This document shows, piece by piece, positions 7,849 through 14,030 of a stretch of 18,014 nucleotides of DNA. Origin of the DNA: ZC4RG30 sp964456255 (lineage in GTDB: Bacteria; Pseudomonadota; Gammaproteobacteria; Steroidobacterales; Steroidobacteraceae); the NCBI GenBank assembly GCA_964456255.1, contig CAYWDZ010000045.1:1-18014 (forward strand), given 5' to 3'. How positions within the stretch are numbered: the first letter of the stretch is position 1; each line of letters begins with the position of its first letter. The position numbers and the translations under genes were made by a program. The notes beneath the pieces were generated by a model that made no database searches, was not told where the DNA came from, and saw only the letters and a program-made list of their open reading frames with translations.

Positions 7849-8664
7849 ATGCGTATCCGGGCCATCGGCAAGATCATCTCCAGCACTCTCGCGCTGCTGG
7901 CAGCCATGAACTGCGCGCTGGCGCAAAACGCCCTGCCGCGCACCCCCGCTGGCAAGCCGGATCTGAATGGCATCTGGCAGGTCCTGAACGAAGCCAACTG
8001 GAACCTCGAGGCCCATAACGCCAGCCAGGGCGCCGTGGATACGCTGGGCGCCATCGGTGCGGTGGCGCCGGGTTTCGGTGTAGTCGATGGTGGGAAGATC
8101 CCGTACCTGCCTGGCGCGCTGGAGCAGCGCAACCAGAACTTCGCCAACCGCCGCACCGAGGATCCGGAAGCCAAGTGCTTCATGGCCGGGGTGCCGCGCT
8201 CCACCTACATTCCGCATCCCTTCCAGATCCTGCAATCCGACACCGACCTGATGTTCGTGTACCAGTACGCGGGCGCGGTGCGCACCATTGCCATGAAGGA
8301 TCGGGGCGAGGCGCCCGTGGATAGCTGGATGGGCTGGTCCAACGGGCGCTGGGACGGCAATACGCTGGTCATCGAGGTAACCGGGCTCACGGCCAACTGG
8401 CTGGATCGCAGCGGCAACTACGCCAGCGAAGCCCGCAAGGTGACCGAACGCTACACGCTCACCGACAAGGACCACATGCTCTACGAGGCCACCATCGAGG
8501 ATCCCGAGGTGTTCTCGCGTCCGTGGACCATCCGCATGCCGCTGTACCGGCGCATGGAACCCAATGCCCGACTCATGGATTTCCGCTGCGTGGAGTTTGC
8601 CGAGGAGCTGATGTACGGCGAGTTGCGCAAGCCCGGAACCGGCGGTGCCGGCAAGGCAGAATGA
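7849..8664 (+). CDS. Exported protein with PDLNGIW and W-x-G-NTLVIE-x-TG motifs
   Basis: A 271-residue protein with a signal peptide (cleavage near ALA/Q24). The mature protein opens with RTPAGKPDLNGIW, a segment I know from a widespread uncharacterised family in Acidobacteria, sphingomonads and related bacteria. It continues with a Cys in AKCFMAGVPR, the PHPFQILQSDTDLMFVYQYAGAVRTI strands, GRWDGNTLVIEVTGLTANWLDRSG, a VTERYTLTDKDHMLYEATIEDPE strand pair and a final FRCVEFAEE. The pattern suggests a beta-rich periplasmic protein; no enzyme function is established that I know of. GGAGGG at 7833-7838 supports ATG 7849 over the upstream in-frame TTG at 7822. Its stop overlaps the next start (ATGA), and that next gene is its distant paralogue. 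Confidence 0.8.
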   Translation: MRIRAIGKIISSTLALLAAMNCALAQNALPRTPAGKPDLNGIWQVLNEANWNLEAHNASQGAVDTLGAIGAVAPGFGVVDGGKIPYLPGALEQRNQNFANRRTEDPEAKCFMAGVPRSTYIPHPFQILQSDTDLMFVYQYAGAVRTIAMKDRGEAPVDSWMGWSNGRWDGNTLVIEVTGLTANWLDRSGNYASEARKVTERYTLTDKDHMLYEATIEDPEVFSRPWTIRMPLYRRMEPNARLMDFRCVEFAEELMYGELRKPGTGGAGKAE

Positions 8665-9650
8665 GCATGAAGAACACCTGCGCCCGCGTCGGTCTGGTCG
8701 CGCCGCTGCTGCTGGCAATGGCCGCTGGCTCATCCGGCGCCGCCGACAAGTACCAGGTGCCGCGCACCTCATGGGGCGACCCGCTCATCCAGGGGCTGTA
8801 CAACAACAACACGGATGTGCCGTTCGAGCGCGCGCAGAATCTCGGCAACAAGGCCTTCTATACCGAAGCGGAATACCAGGCGCGCAGGAACGCGCCGCGT
8901 CAGGCGCAGCAGGACACGCAGCAGGGCACCGCTGCCGACGTGCACTACGACACCGGTGAATTCGGCCTGAACGTGGACCAGGCCGAGATGGTGAAGAGCC
9001 TGCGTACTTCCATCATCACGTCACCGGCGAACGGGCGTCTGCCGGCACTGAAGAAGGAAGCGCAGCAGCGCAGTGATGCGGCGCGCGCCGCGACACGGGC
9101 GCATGAATACGACAGCGCCCAGGACCGTCCGCTGGCCGAGCGCTGCATCCTCTGGCCGCATGAAGGCCCGCCGCTGCGGCCGGTCGGTTACAACACCCAG
9201 GTGCAGATCATGCAGGCACCTGGCTATGTGGTGTTCACCACCGAGATGATCCATGACGCACGTGTGATACCCATTGCCCGCAGGCAACCCGACTTCAGCG
9301 GCCTTTCGCGCTGGCAGGGCAATTCATGGGGCCACTGGCAGGGAGATACCCTGGTCATCGAGACCACCGGGGTTGCGGATCTGGTGGCGCCCAGGGGGGC
9401 GAATGTGGGGATGGGTCCGGATGGCAAGATCATCGAGAAGATCACGCGCACCGGCGCCAAGACCATCCTGTACGAGTTCACGGTGTCTGATCCCAGCCTC
9501 TGGGACGTGAGCTGGGGCGGGGAATTCCCGATGGAACTGGTCGAAGGCCCGATGTTCGAATACGCCTGCCACGAGGGCAATTACGGCATCGCCAATACGC
9601 TGCGTGGCGCGCGCGAAGAAGAGAAGGCAGGGGCCGGCGCGGCCAAGTGA
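8661..9650 (+). CDS. Exported paralogue with W-x-G-DTLVIE-x-TG motif
   Basis: A 329-residue exported protein, a diverged and longer relative of the preceding gene product. After the signal (LLLAMAAGSSGAA), the mature N-terminus has RTSWGDPLIQGLYNNNTDVPFER, the counterpart of the PDLxGxW motif, then a charged, Gln/Ala-rich helical region with coiled-coil character (about 75-150). The conserved half follows: ERCILWPHEGPP, VQIMQAPGYVVFTTEMIHDARVIP, GHWQGDTLVIETTGVADL, TILYEFTVSDPSLW and the C-terminal ACHEGNYGIANTLRGARE. The start overlaps the previous stop as ATGA, so the two are probably translationally coupled and made in similar amounts. The function is unknown; co-export with an esterase and a DUF6152-like protein suggests one shared periplasmic process. 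Confidence 0.82.
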   Translation: MSMKNTCARVGLVAPLLLAMAAGSSGAADKYQVPRTSWGDPLIQGLYNNNTDVPFERAQNLGNKAFYTEAEYQARRNAPRQAQQDTQQGTAADVHYDTGEFGLNVDQAEMVKSLRTSIITSPANGRLPALKKEAQQRSDAARAATRAHEYDSAQDRPLAERCILWPHEGPPLRPVGYNTQVQIMQAPGYVVFTTEMIHDARVIPIARRQPDFSGLSRWQGNSWGHWQGDTLVIETTGVADLVAPRGANVGMGPDGKIIEKITRTGAKTILYEFTVSDPSLWDVSWGGEFPMELVEGPMFEYACHEGNYGIANTLRGAREEEKAGAGAAK

Positions 9651-9664
9651 ACAGGACACACGCC

Positions 9665-10093
9665 ATGTCGAGAAACACCAGAAGATTGCTGCCCGTCATT
9701 GCCGCCTGCATGGGCCTGGCCGTGGCCATTCCCGGCGCGCTGGCGCATCACAGTTTTGCCTCGGAATTCGACGTGAAGCGTCCGGTGGAGTTCACGGGCA
9801 AGGTCGTCAAGGTGGAGCTGATCAACCCCCATTCGTGGATCCACGTGGAAGTGACCGGCAAGGATGGGGCCAAGGAAGTCTGGATGGTCGAGGGCGGCAG
9901 CCCGAACGCACTGTTCCGCCGCGGCATCACCAAGAAGAGCATTCCGATCGGTTCGGAAATCGCGGTGACCGGTTACCAGGCGCGCGATGGCGGCAAGCGT
10001 GCGGTCGGCCGCACGATCAAGTTCGCGAACGGGGATTCGCTGTTCTTCGAGACCACGCCGGTTTCCGGCGATTCCGCGAGCGAATCGCAATAG
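9665..10093 (+). CDS. DUF6152-like exported protein with mature N-terminal His-His
   Basis: A 142-residue secreted protein matching the pattern of DUF6152: signal peptide, then HHSF, a conserved NPHxW-like turn (Asn54-Pro55-His56-Ser57-Trp58), the GGSPNALFRRGITKKSI block and the GYQARDG region. The signal-peptidase motif A25-L26-A27 would leave His28-His29 as the first mature residues; with His56 and His60 this could form a metal site, which is inference. The all-strand pattern suggests an OB-like small beta barrel. AGGA about 8 bases before ATG 9665 supports this start; a GTG at 9647 overlapping the previous stop is the alternative. It is the last gene of the hydrolase operon and converges on the tandem paralogues with only 21 bases between stops. 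Confidence 0.83.
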   Translation: MSRNTRRLLPVIAACMGLAVAIPGALAHHSFASEFDVKRPVEFTGKVVKVELINPHSWIHVEVTGKDGAKEVWMVEGGSPNALFRRGITKKSIPIGSEIAVTGYQARDGGKRAVGRTIKFANGDSLFFETTPVSGDSASESQ

Positions 10094-10114
10094 GCCCGAC
10101 TCGCCAACCCGCCC

Positions 10115-10918
10115 TCAGAGGCGAGGTTTGGAGGGAGCTGGCGGCGGAGCCGAAGAACCGCGGCGCTTCTCGCGGCGATCGCGGCGCTCCGCATCCGCGC
10201 GGGCCCTGTCTTCGGCCTTCAGCCTCACGTACTGCCCCTGAATTTCGCTCATTTCCTGGTACAGATCCGACAGCGCATTGGCCTTGTCCAGCAGGCGCTG
10301 ATCGCGGTAGATGGCGCGCATGATCGAGCGCATGTATTCCTGGCGGCGTTGGGCGGTGCGCTCGGGGCTGGATCCAATGTAACCGGGCGACGAGGGCGCA
10401 AAGATTCCACCGTACCGGAAGCTCGAAGCCTGCTCGCAGCTGGCCTGAAAGTAGTAATCGTTGGAGTACAGATCCTGGCCGACGGTCTGCGCGTAAACAG
10501 TGTTGTTGCAGCCGGAAGACCCGCTCAGTGAACTCAGCACGTAGGTGTAGCCAGTCGAGCCGTCGCTGAAGGCGTCGTCGTAAACACGGTACATCGGCGT
10601 GCAGGTCCGGCTCATGGCCAGGCTGTCGCGATCCAGCCGCACGTAGTCGCAGCGGACGTCGTAGTCGTGATTCCTGTTGAGCTGGTTGTAGAGCCGGAAG
10701 AACTCGTCTTCGGCGTCGACGATCATGTCTGAAAGGCTCTTGCCCCGCACCCAGATCTCATCGAGTTCCTGAACCTCTTCGATCGGTGCCTGTGCTGTCG
10801 AATCTGGCAGTGCCCCGCCGGAACCGGCGGCATGAGCGGCGGATGCCCCCGCGAAGGCAAGCATCGCTGCCAGGATCACGCGGGGCCTGCGGGCCACGAT
10901 TTGTTTGGAGTTGCTCAT
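10115..10918 (-). CDS. Exported four-cysteine protein, paralogue B, TonB-box-like segment
   Basis: A 267-residue protein of unknown function, homologous to its upstream neighbour. The signal peptide probably ends at AHA30. A conserved module follows: VQELDEIWVRG (52-59 resembles a TonB box), KSLSDMI, an acidic helix, YNQLNRNHDYDVRC and LDRDSLAMSRTC. Cys90 and Cys106 sit at exactly the same positions in the paralogue; Cys137 and Cys161 lie in a Tyr/Ser/Gly-rich centre that differs strongly between the copies. The C-terminal third (MRAIYRDQRLLDKANALSDLYQEM and on) is helical and very charged, likely a coiled coil, and ends in a Pro-rich basic tail. The ATG is preceded by AAGG within a 24-base segment shared with the paralogue. 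It is second in a two-gene operon (33-base gap). Confidence 0.78.
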   Translation of the reverse strand: MSNSKQIVARRPRVILAAMLAFAGASAAHAAGSGGALPDSTAQAPIEEVQELDEIWVRGKSLSDMIVDAEDEFFRLYNQLNRNHDYDVRCDYVRLDRDSLAMSRTCTPMYRVYDDAFSDGSTGYTYVLSSLSGSSGCNNTVYAQTVGQDLYSNDYYFQASCEQASSFRYGGIFAPSSPGYIGSSPERTAQRRQEYMRSIMRAIYRDQRLLDKANALSDLYQEMSEIQGQYVRLKAEDRARADAERRDRREKRRGSSAPPPAPSKPRL

Positions 10919-10930
10919 CCTTGAACCCTC
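10907..10930. repeat. 24-base direct repeat, copy 1 (start region of paralogue B)
   Basis: These 24 bases are identical to 11714-11737. They cover the Shine-Dalgarno AAGG, the ATG and the next codons (Met-Ser-Asn-Ser) of both tandem paralogues. Flanking non-coding sequence is not alike, so the identity marks a shared translation-initiation region kept after duplication. Confidence 0.85.
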
Positions 10931-10951
10931 AGTGATGGAAAGTGACTGCGT

Positions 10952-11725
10952 TCAGATGCGCGGACCCTTGTTTGGCGGCGCGGGTCCCAGCCGCAGGCCG
11001 CGCTGCTCACGGCGCAGCCTGCGTTCTTCCTGCTTGCGCGCATCGTCCTCGGCCTTGATCTTCTGGTAGTGCTCCTGCACTGCCTTCATATCCTGGTACA
11101 GCGCGGCCAGCGTAGTGGCCCGGTCGAGCAAGGCCTGATCGCGGTAGATGGCCCGCATGACGTTGCGCACGTACACCTGGCGTTTGCTTTCGTCGCCGGG
11201 TCGCGCAGGCCAGCGAACAATCGTCGGCGTCTGCAAAGGCACCGCATATGAACTGAATGAACTGAAAGCCGGTGTGCAGGACATTCCGGAATAGTAGGAG
11301 CTACCGTCGGTGTCCGCGTAATATCCACCAGAACACATCGACGTGCCGGCCTGGGGTATCGGGCCCAGGTTGCCCGCGCTGAGGTATCCGATGAAGTACG
11401 GCACGCAGGTGCGCCTCAAGGCAAGGCTGTTGCGGTCCAGGTGCAAGTAGTCGCAGACAACGTCGAAATCGTTCTTCTTGTTGACCTTGTTGTAGCGGCG
11501 CACGAACGCGTCTTCCGCGTCTTCGATCATGTCCGACAGGCTCTTGCCGCGGATCCAGATTTCGTCCAGTTCCTGCAGCTCCTCGACGGGCGCTTGCGCG
11601 GATGTCGCGGTGGGCGTGGCCTTGGTGGCGCTCGCGGCCTGCGTGGTGGAAGCCGCCGCAAGGAGCAGCATTGCGGCCAGAGCTGCAGGAAGCCTGCGGG
11701 TCATGAATGGGTCGGAGTTGCTCAT
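10952..11725 (-). CDS. Exported four-cysteine protein, paralogue A, TonB-box-like segment
   Basis: A 257-residue exported protein of unknown function, first of two tandem paralogues. The signal peptide (hydrophobic AALAAMLLLAAA, cleavage near TQA30) is followed by an Ala/Thr-rich linker and by ELQELDEIWIRGKSLSDMI, nearly the same as in its neighbour. Cys90 and Cys106 frame the LHLDRNSLALRRT segment. The centre, with Cys130 and Cys149, is Gly/Ser/Tyr-rich and not alignable with the sister copy by eye. The C-terminus returns to the shared helix (VMRAIYRDQALLDRA, then LAALYQDMKAVQEHYQKIKAEDDARK) and a basic tail. Even cysteine number and export suggest two disulfides. The family appears lineage-restricted; I know of no assigned role. 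It is separated from the upstream nadC by 120 bases holding an inverted repeat. Confidence 0.78.
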   Translation of the reverse strand: MSNSDPFMTRRLPAALAAMLLLAAASTTQAASATKATPTATSAQAPVEELQELDEIWIRGKSLSDMIEDAEDAFVRRYNKVNKKNDFDVVCDYLHLDRNSLALRRTCVPYFIGYLSAGNLGPIPQAGTSMCSGGYYADTDGSSYYSGMSCTPAFSSFSSYAVPLQTPTIVRWPARPGDESKRQVYVRNVMRAIYRDQALLDRATTLAALYQDMKAVQEHYQKIKAEDDARKQEERRLRREQRGLRLGPAPPNKGPRI

Positions 11726-11737
11726 CCTTGAACCCTC
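11714..11737. repeat. 24-base direct repeat, copy 2 (start region of paralogue A)
   Basis: Identical to 10907-10930. It covers the ribosome-binding site and first codons of paralogue A. Confidence 0.85.
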
Positions 11738-11778
11738 CCGATCAGAAAGTTGCCTGGGGCAGCAGTATGCGCCCGTGT

Positions 11779-11807
11779 TCTGTGACCCGCCAGCAGCACA
11801 TCACAGA
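11779..11807. promoter_or_regulatory. Inverted repeat TCTGTGA-N15-TCACAGA upstream of paralogue A
   Basis: TCTGTGA (11779-11785) and TCACAGA (11801-11807) are perfect 7-base inverted arms around 15 bases, in the 120-base gap between nadC and paralogue A. No T-run follows on the minus strand, so it is unlikely to be an intrinsic terminator. The half-sites resemble CRP half-sites, but the CRP spacer is 6 bases. It lies upstream of a CATACT hexamer (minus strand) that could be a weak -10. Confidence 0.35.
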
Positions 11808-11845
11808 TTCGGCTAGCGCACGAAAGGCGCCACATGTGCAGGAAA

Positions 11846-12703
11846 TCAGCCCGGCTGAAAGCGCAGCGACAGGTCGGTGGCGCGCACATGCTTGGTCAAT
11901 GCGCCTATCGAAATGTAGTCAACGCCTGCCAGGGCCAGTTCACGCACATTGTCGAGCGTGACCCCGCCCGAGACTTCAAGCCGGGTGGCGCTGCCAGCAG
12001 CATTGCGCTCTGCCACAGCGGTACGCATGTCATCCAGCGAGAACTCGTCCAGCATGATCACGTCAGGCCGCGCGGCGAGCGCGGCACGGAATTCAGCGAG
12101 CGACTCGACCTCCACCTCGACGGGCACGTTCGGGCTGCTGGCACGGGCGGCTGCAATGGCTGCGGCGATGCCGCCAGCTGCAATCACGTGGTTCTCCTTG
12201 ATGAGCACCATGTCGTAAAGGCCCAGGCGGTGATTGTGGCCGCCGCCGCACCGCACGGCGTACTTCTGCGCCAGCCGCAGACCGGGCAGCGTCTTGCGCG
12301 TGTCGAGAACCCTGCAAGAGGTGCCAGCCACAGCCGCGACAAATTGCCGCGTGATGGTCGCGGTGCCCGACAGCGTCTGCACGAAGTTCAGCGCACAGCG
12401 CTCACCCGTGAGGATGGCGCGCGCCGGTCCCTGGATCTCGCAGATCACCGCACCGGCGGGGAACACCACGCCATCGTGGCCCTGCCAGTCGATGTGAATC
12501 CGCTCGTCCAGTTGCCTGAAGGTCTCGGCCAGCCAGGCCCGGCCGCACAGCACGGTTTCTTCGCGCGTGATCAGGGTTGCACGGGCACCGGTTTCCGGTG
12601 GCACCAGGACGGCCGTGACATCCCCCGAGCCGACGTCTTCGGCCAGTGCCTGCGAGACCTGGACGGCAATGTCGGGCGGCAGCGCGCCGCCCGGGGCGTT
12701 CAT
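11846..12703 (-). CDS. nadC: Nicotinate-nucleotide pyrophosphorylase (carboxylating), quinolinate phosphoribosyltransferase
   Basis: A 285-residue cytosolic enzyme converting quinolinate and PRPP to nicotinate mononucleotide, CO2 and PPi in de novo NAD synthesis. Length and motifs are typical: EDVGSGDVT near the N-terminus, GERCALNFVQTLSGTAT (100-115), DTRKTLPGLR (134-143), the RCGGGHNHRLGLYD substrate loop (151-164), IKENH (168-172), VEVEVES (195-201), MLDEFS, SGGVTLDNV and the phosphate-binding SIGALTKH at the end. The start lies 2 bases after the stop of the PuuD-like membrane protein gene and has no strong Shine-Dalgarno, so translation is probably coupled to that gene. No nadA or nadB is in the window. 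Confidence 0.96.
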   Translation of the reverse strand: MNAPGGALPPDIAVQVSQALAEDVGSGDVTAVLVPPETGARATLITREETVLCGRAWLAETFRQLDERIHIDWQGHDGVVFPAGAVICEIQGPARAILTGERCALNFVQTLSGTATITRQFVAAVAGTSCRVLDTRKTLPGLRLAQKYAVRCGGGHNHRLGLYDMVLIKENHVIAAGGIAAAIAAARASSPNVPVEVEVESLAEFRAALAARPDVIMLDEFSLDDMRTAVAERNAAGSATRLEVSGGVTLDNVRELALAGVDYISIGALTKHVRATDLSLRFQPG

Positions 12704-12705
12704 CG

Positions 12706-13281
12706 TCAGAACGCCAGTCCGTGGGACTGGCCGGCCATGCAGGCGAGCATGGGGATGGACAGCACGAAGTTCGTGCGCGAGGCCAGCATGGCGACCTTGC
12801 GGGCCTGCGCCTTTTCCTCATCCGTGGCGGTCACAATGCCCAGCACCTTCTTCTGGTTCGGCCAGATCAGTACCCACACGTTGAACAGCATGATGGTGCC
12901 AAGCCAGGCGCCGATGCCGATGGTCGTCAGGCCTGCCTGAAACGTGAAGGCATTGACGAAGTTGCCGCCCAGGATCCAGGCGCCGGTGACCCACGTGGCC
13001 AGCGCCGCCCAGCGAAACCACAGCAGTGCGCGTGGGGCGATGTACTTGTTGATGCCGGCCCCGCCCGGGCCACCCTTGTCGGCTGCCGCTGCGGCAAGCC
13101 CCGGCATCTGCACGGCGTTGAAGTAATACAGCAGGCCGATCCACATCACGCCGGCCAGGATATGCAGCCAGCGCGCGAGGCTCAGGTGCAGGAAGACACT
13201 TGGCTGGACGCCAATGAACAGCACGATGGCGAGGATGAGGCCCGTGATGATGGCGCCCTTGACGGAATTCAGCGGATTCAT
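12706..13281 (-). CDS. PuuD-like (Urate_ox_N) integral membrane protein, no cytochrome c domain
   Basis: A 191-residue inner-membrane protein with about five hydrophobic segments (near 8-26, 34-56, 85-108, 115-138 and 165-185). The segment LARWLHILAGVMWIGLLYYFN, with His32 and His40 and the helix-end WIG motif, resembles the membrane domain of PuuD-type urate hydroxylases. PuuD proper is roughly twice as long and carries a C-terminal cytochrome c; that part is absent here, so urate oxidation should not be assumed. ATG 13281 follows GGGGAG at a good distance (the open frame extends 15 codons further). It sits 2 bases before nadC and is expressed from a promoter interlocked with that of the divergent BON gene. 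Confidence 0.75.
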   Translation of the reverse strand: MNPLNSVKGAIITGLILAIVLFIGVQPSVFLHLSLARWLHILAGVMWIGLLYYFNAVQMPGLAAAAADKGGPGGAGINKYIAPRALLWFRWAALATWVTGAWILGGNFVNAFTFQAGLTTIGIGAWLGTIMLFNVWVLIWPNQKKVLGIVTATDEEKAQARKVAMLASRTNFVLSIPMLACMAGQSHGLAF

Positions 13282-13307
13282 TGTGGTTCTCCCCGGATGT
13301 GAGCGGT

Positions 13308-13336
13308 TTGAAGAATAGGCCTGCAACCTCCATAAT
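13308..13336 (+). promoter_or_regulatory. Sigma70-type promoter for the BON lipoprotein gene and glutaredoxin
   Basis: TTGAAG (13308-13313) and CATAAT (13331-13336) are separated by exactly 17 bases, a close match to the sigma70 consensus. The usual distance from the -10 places the start point at about 13342-13344, that is, at the A of the lipoprotein ATG. No Shine-Dalgarno precedes that ATG. It is interlocked with the minus-strand promoter. Confidence 0.6.
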
Positions 13337-13340
13337 TCAA
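13312..13340 (-). promoter_or_regulatory. Sigma70-type promoter for the PuuD-like gene and nadC
   Basis: On the minus strand, TTGAAT (13340-13335) and TATTCT (13317-13312) are separated by exactly 17 bases (13318-13334). A start point near 13305 gives a leader of about 24 bases containing the GGGGAG ribosome-binding site of the PuuD-like gene. The -35 overlaps the -10 of the opposite promoter. Confidence 0.55.
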
Positions 13341-13343
13341 TTC

Positions 13344-13667
13344 ATGGCGCGCGCCCTCATTGTTGTCTTGTCGCTGGCCTGTGGAACCCTGGCCGGTTGC
13401 GCCACGGGGATTGTCGGCAATTCCGGCGCGGACAACGACCGTACCTCCTCGCAAATGGCGGCCGATACGGCCATCTCGGCGGACGTGAAGGCGAGGTTGC
13501 TGGCTGACGCCAGTCTGAAGCCGTTCTCGATCAGCGTCCTGACCTACCAGGGGCAGGTGACCCTGGCCGGGAACGTGAACACTGCCCAGCAGCGCGATCT
13601 GGCAGGTCAGCTGGCGCGCGGCGTGAAAGGCGTGAAAAGCGTGCGCAACGATCTGACGGTCAAGTGA
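13344..13667 (+). CDS. BON-domain lipoprotein
   Basis: A 107-residue lipoprotein. The signal (MARALIVVLSLACGTLAGC) ends in a lipobox LAGC with Cys19 as the lipidated residue; the next residues (Ala-Thr) do not give an inner-membrane retention signal, so the outer membrane is likely. After a polar linker, one BON domain (about 40-107) runs from ADTAISADVKARLL through VLTYQGQVTLAGNV to GVKSVRNDLTVK, as in OsmY- and DolP-like proteins that bind phospholipid and protect envelope integrity. The frame is open upstream to GTG 13299, but only ATG 13344 gives a proper signal. The gene seems to be transcribed from a promoter whose start point coincides with this ATG. The glutaredoxin gene follows after 15 bases. 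Confidence 0.87.
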   Translation: MARALIVVLSLACGTLAGCATGIVGNSGADNDRTSSQMAADTAISADVKARLLADASLKPFSISVLTYQGQVTLAGNVNTAQQRDLAGQLARGVKGVKSVRNDLTVK

Positions 13668-13682
13668 CCTGGGGAAGTACCG

Positions 13683-14009
13683 ATGGAAGTCACCGAACGC
13701 ATCAAGCAACACCTCGCCGCTGAGCCGGTGGTCCTGTTCATGAAGGGCACACCGGATTTTCCGCAGTGCGGCTTTTCGGCGCAGGCCGTCGCTGCCCTGA
13801 AGCAGCTGGGTGCGCATTTCCATGCCGTGAACATCTTCGAGGATCTCGAGCTGCGCGATGAGCTCAAGCGCTTCTCCAACTGGCCCACCTATCCGCAGCT
13901 CTACGTGAAGGGTGAGTTGATCGGTGGCGCGGATATCGCCATCCAGATGTTCAAGAGCGGTGAGCTCAAACAGCTCATCGACGAAGCCACCAGCACGACC
14001 GCGGCCTGA
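13683..14009 (+). CDS. grxD: CGFS monothiol glutaredoxin (Grx4/GrxD)
   Basis: A 108-residue glutaredoxin of the CGFS class, which binds a [2Fe-2S] cluster with glutathione as a dimer and delivers or stores Fe-S clusters, often with a BolA partner. Visible features are Lys21 in KGTPDFPQ, the active-site Cys29-Gly-Phe-Ser32, the glutathione-binding WPTYPQLYV (67-75) and GGADIA (81-86; the more usual form is GGCDI). Length is typical and there is no thioredoxin-like extension. GGGGAAG before the ATG is a good ribosome-binding site. It follows the BON lipoprotein gene after 15 bases, probably in the same mRNA, and converges on the RNase T gene with 21 bases between stops. Confidence 0.95.
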   Translation: MEVTERIKQHLAAEPVVLFMKGTPDFPQCGFSAQAVAALKQLGAHFHAVNIFEDLELRDELKRFSNWPTYPQLYVKGELIGGADIAIQMFKSGELKQLIDEATSTTAA

Positions 14010-14030
14010 CCCGCGAACCAGCAGCAGAGC

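Noticed and set aside
7816..8772. 318-codon open frame on the minus strand
   Set aside because: Antisense to the exported W-x-G-NTLVIE protein gene; no recognisable domain.
10100..10125. CTCGCC / GGCGAG inverted repeat between the convergent DUF6152-like gene and paralogue B
   Set aside because: Six-base stem with a 14-base loop, partly inside coding sequence, with no T-run on either strand; not a credible intrinsic terminator.
11834..12940. 368-codon open frame on the plus strand
   Set aside because: Antisense to nadC and the PuuD-like gene, both clearly recognised.
13281..13343. Upstream extension of the BON protein frame (to TTG 13281 or GTG 13299)
   Set aside because: The added residues would bury the lipoprotein signal; ATG 13344 gives a standard signal with a lipobox.
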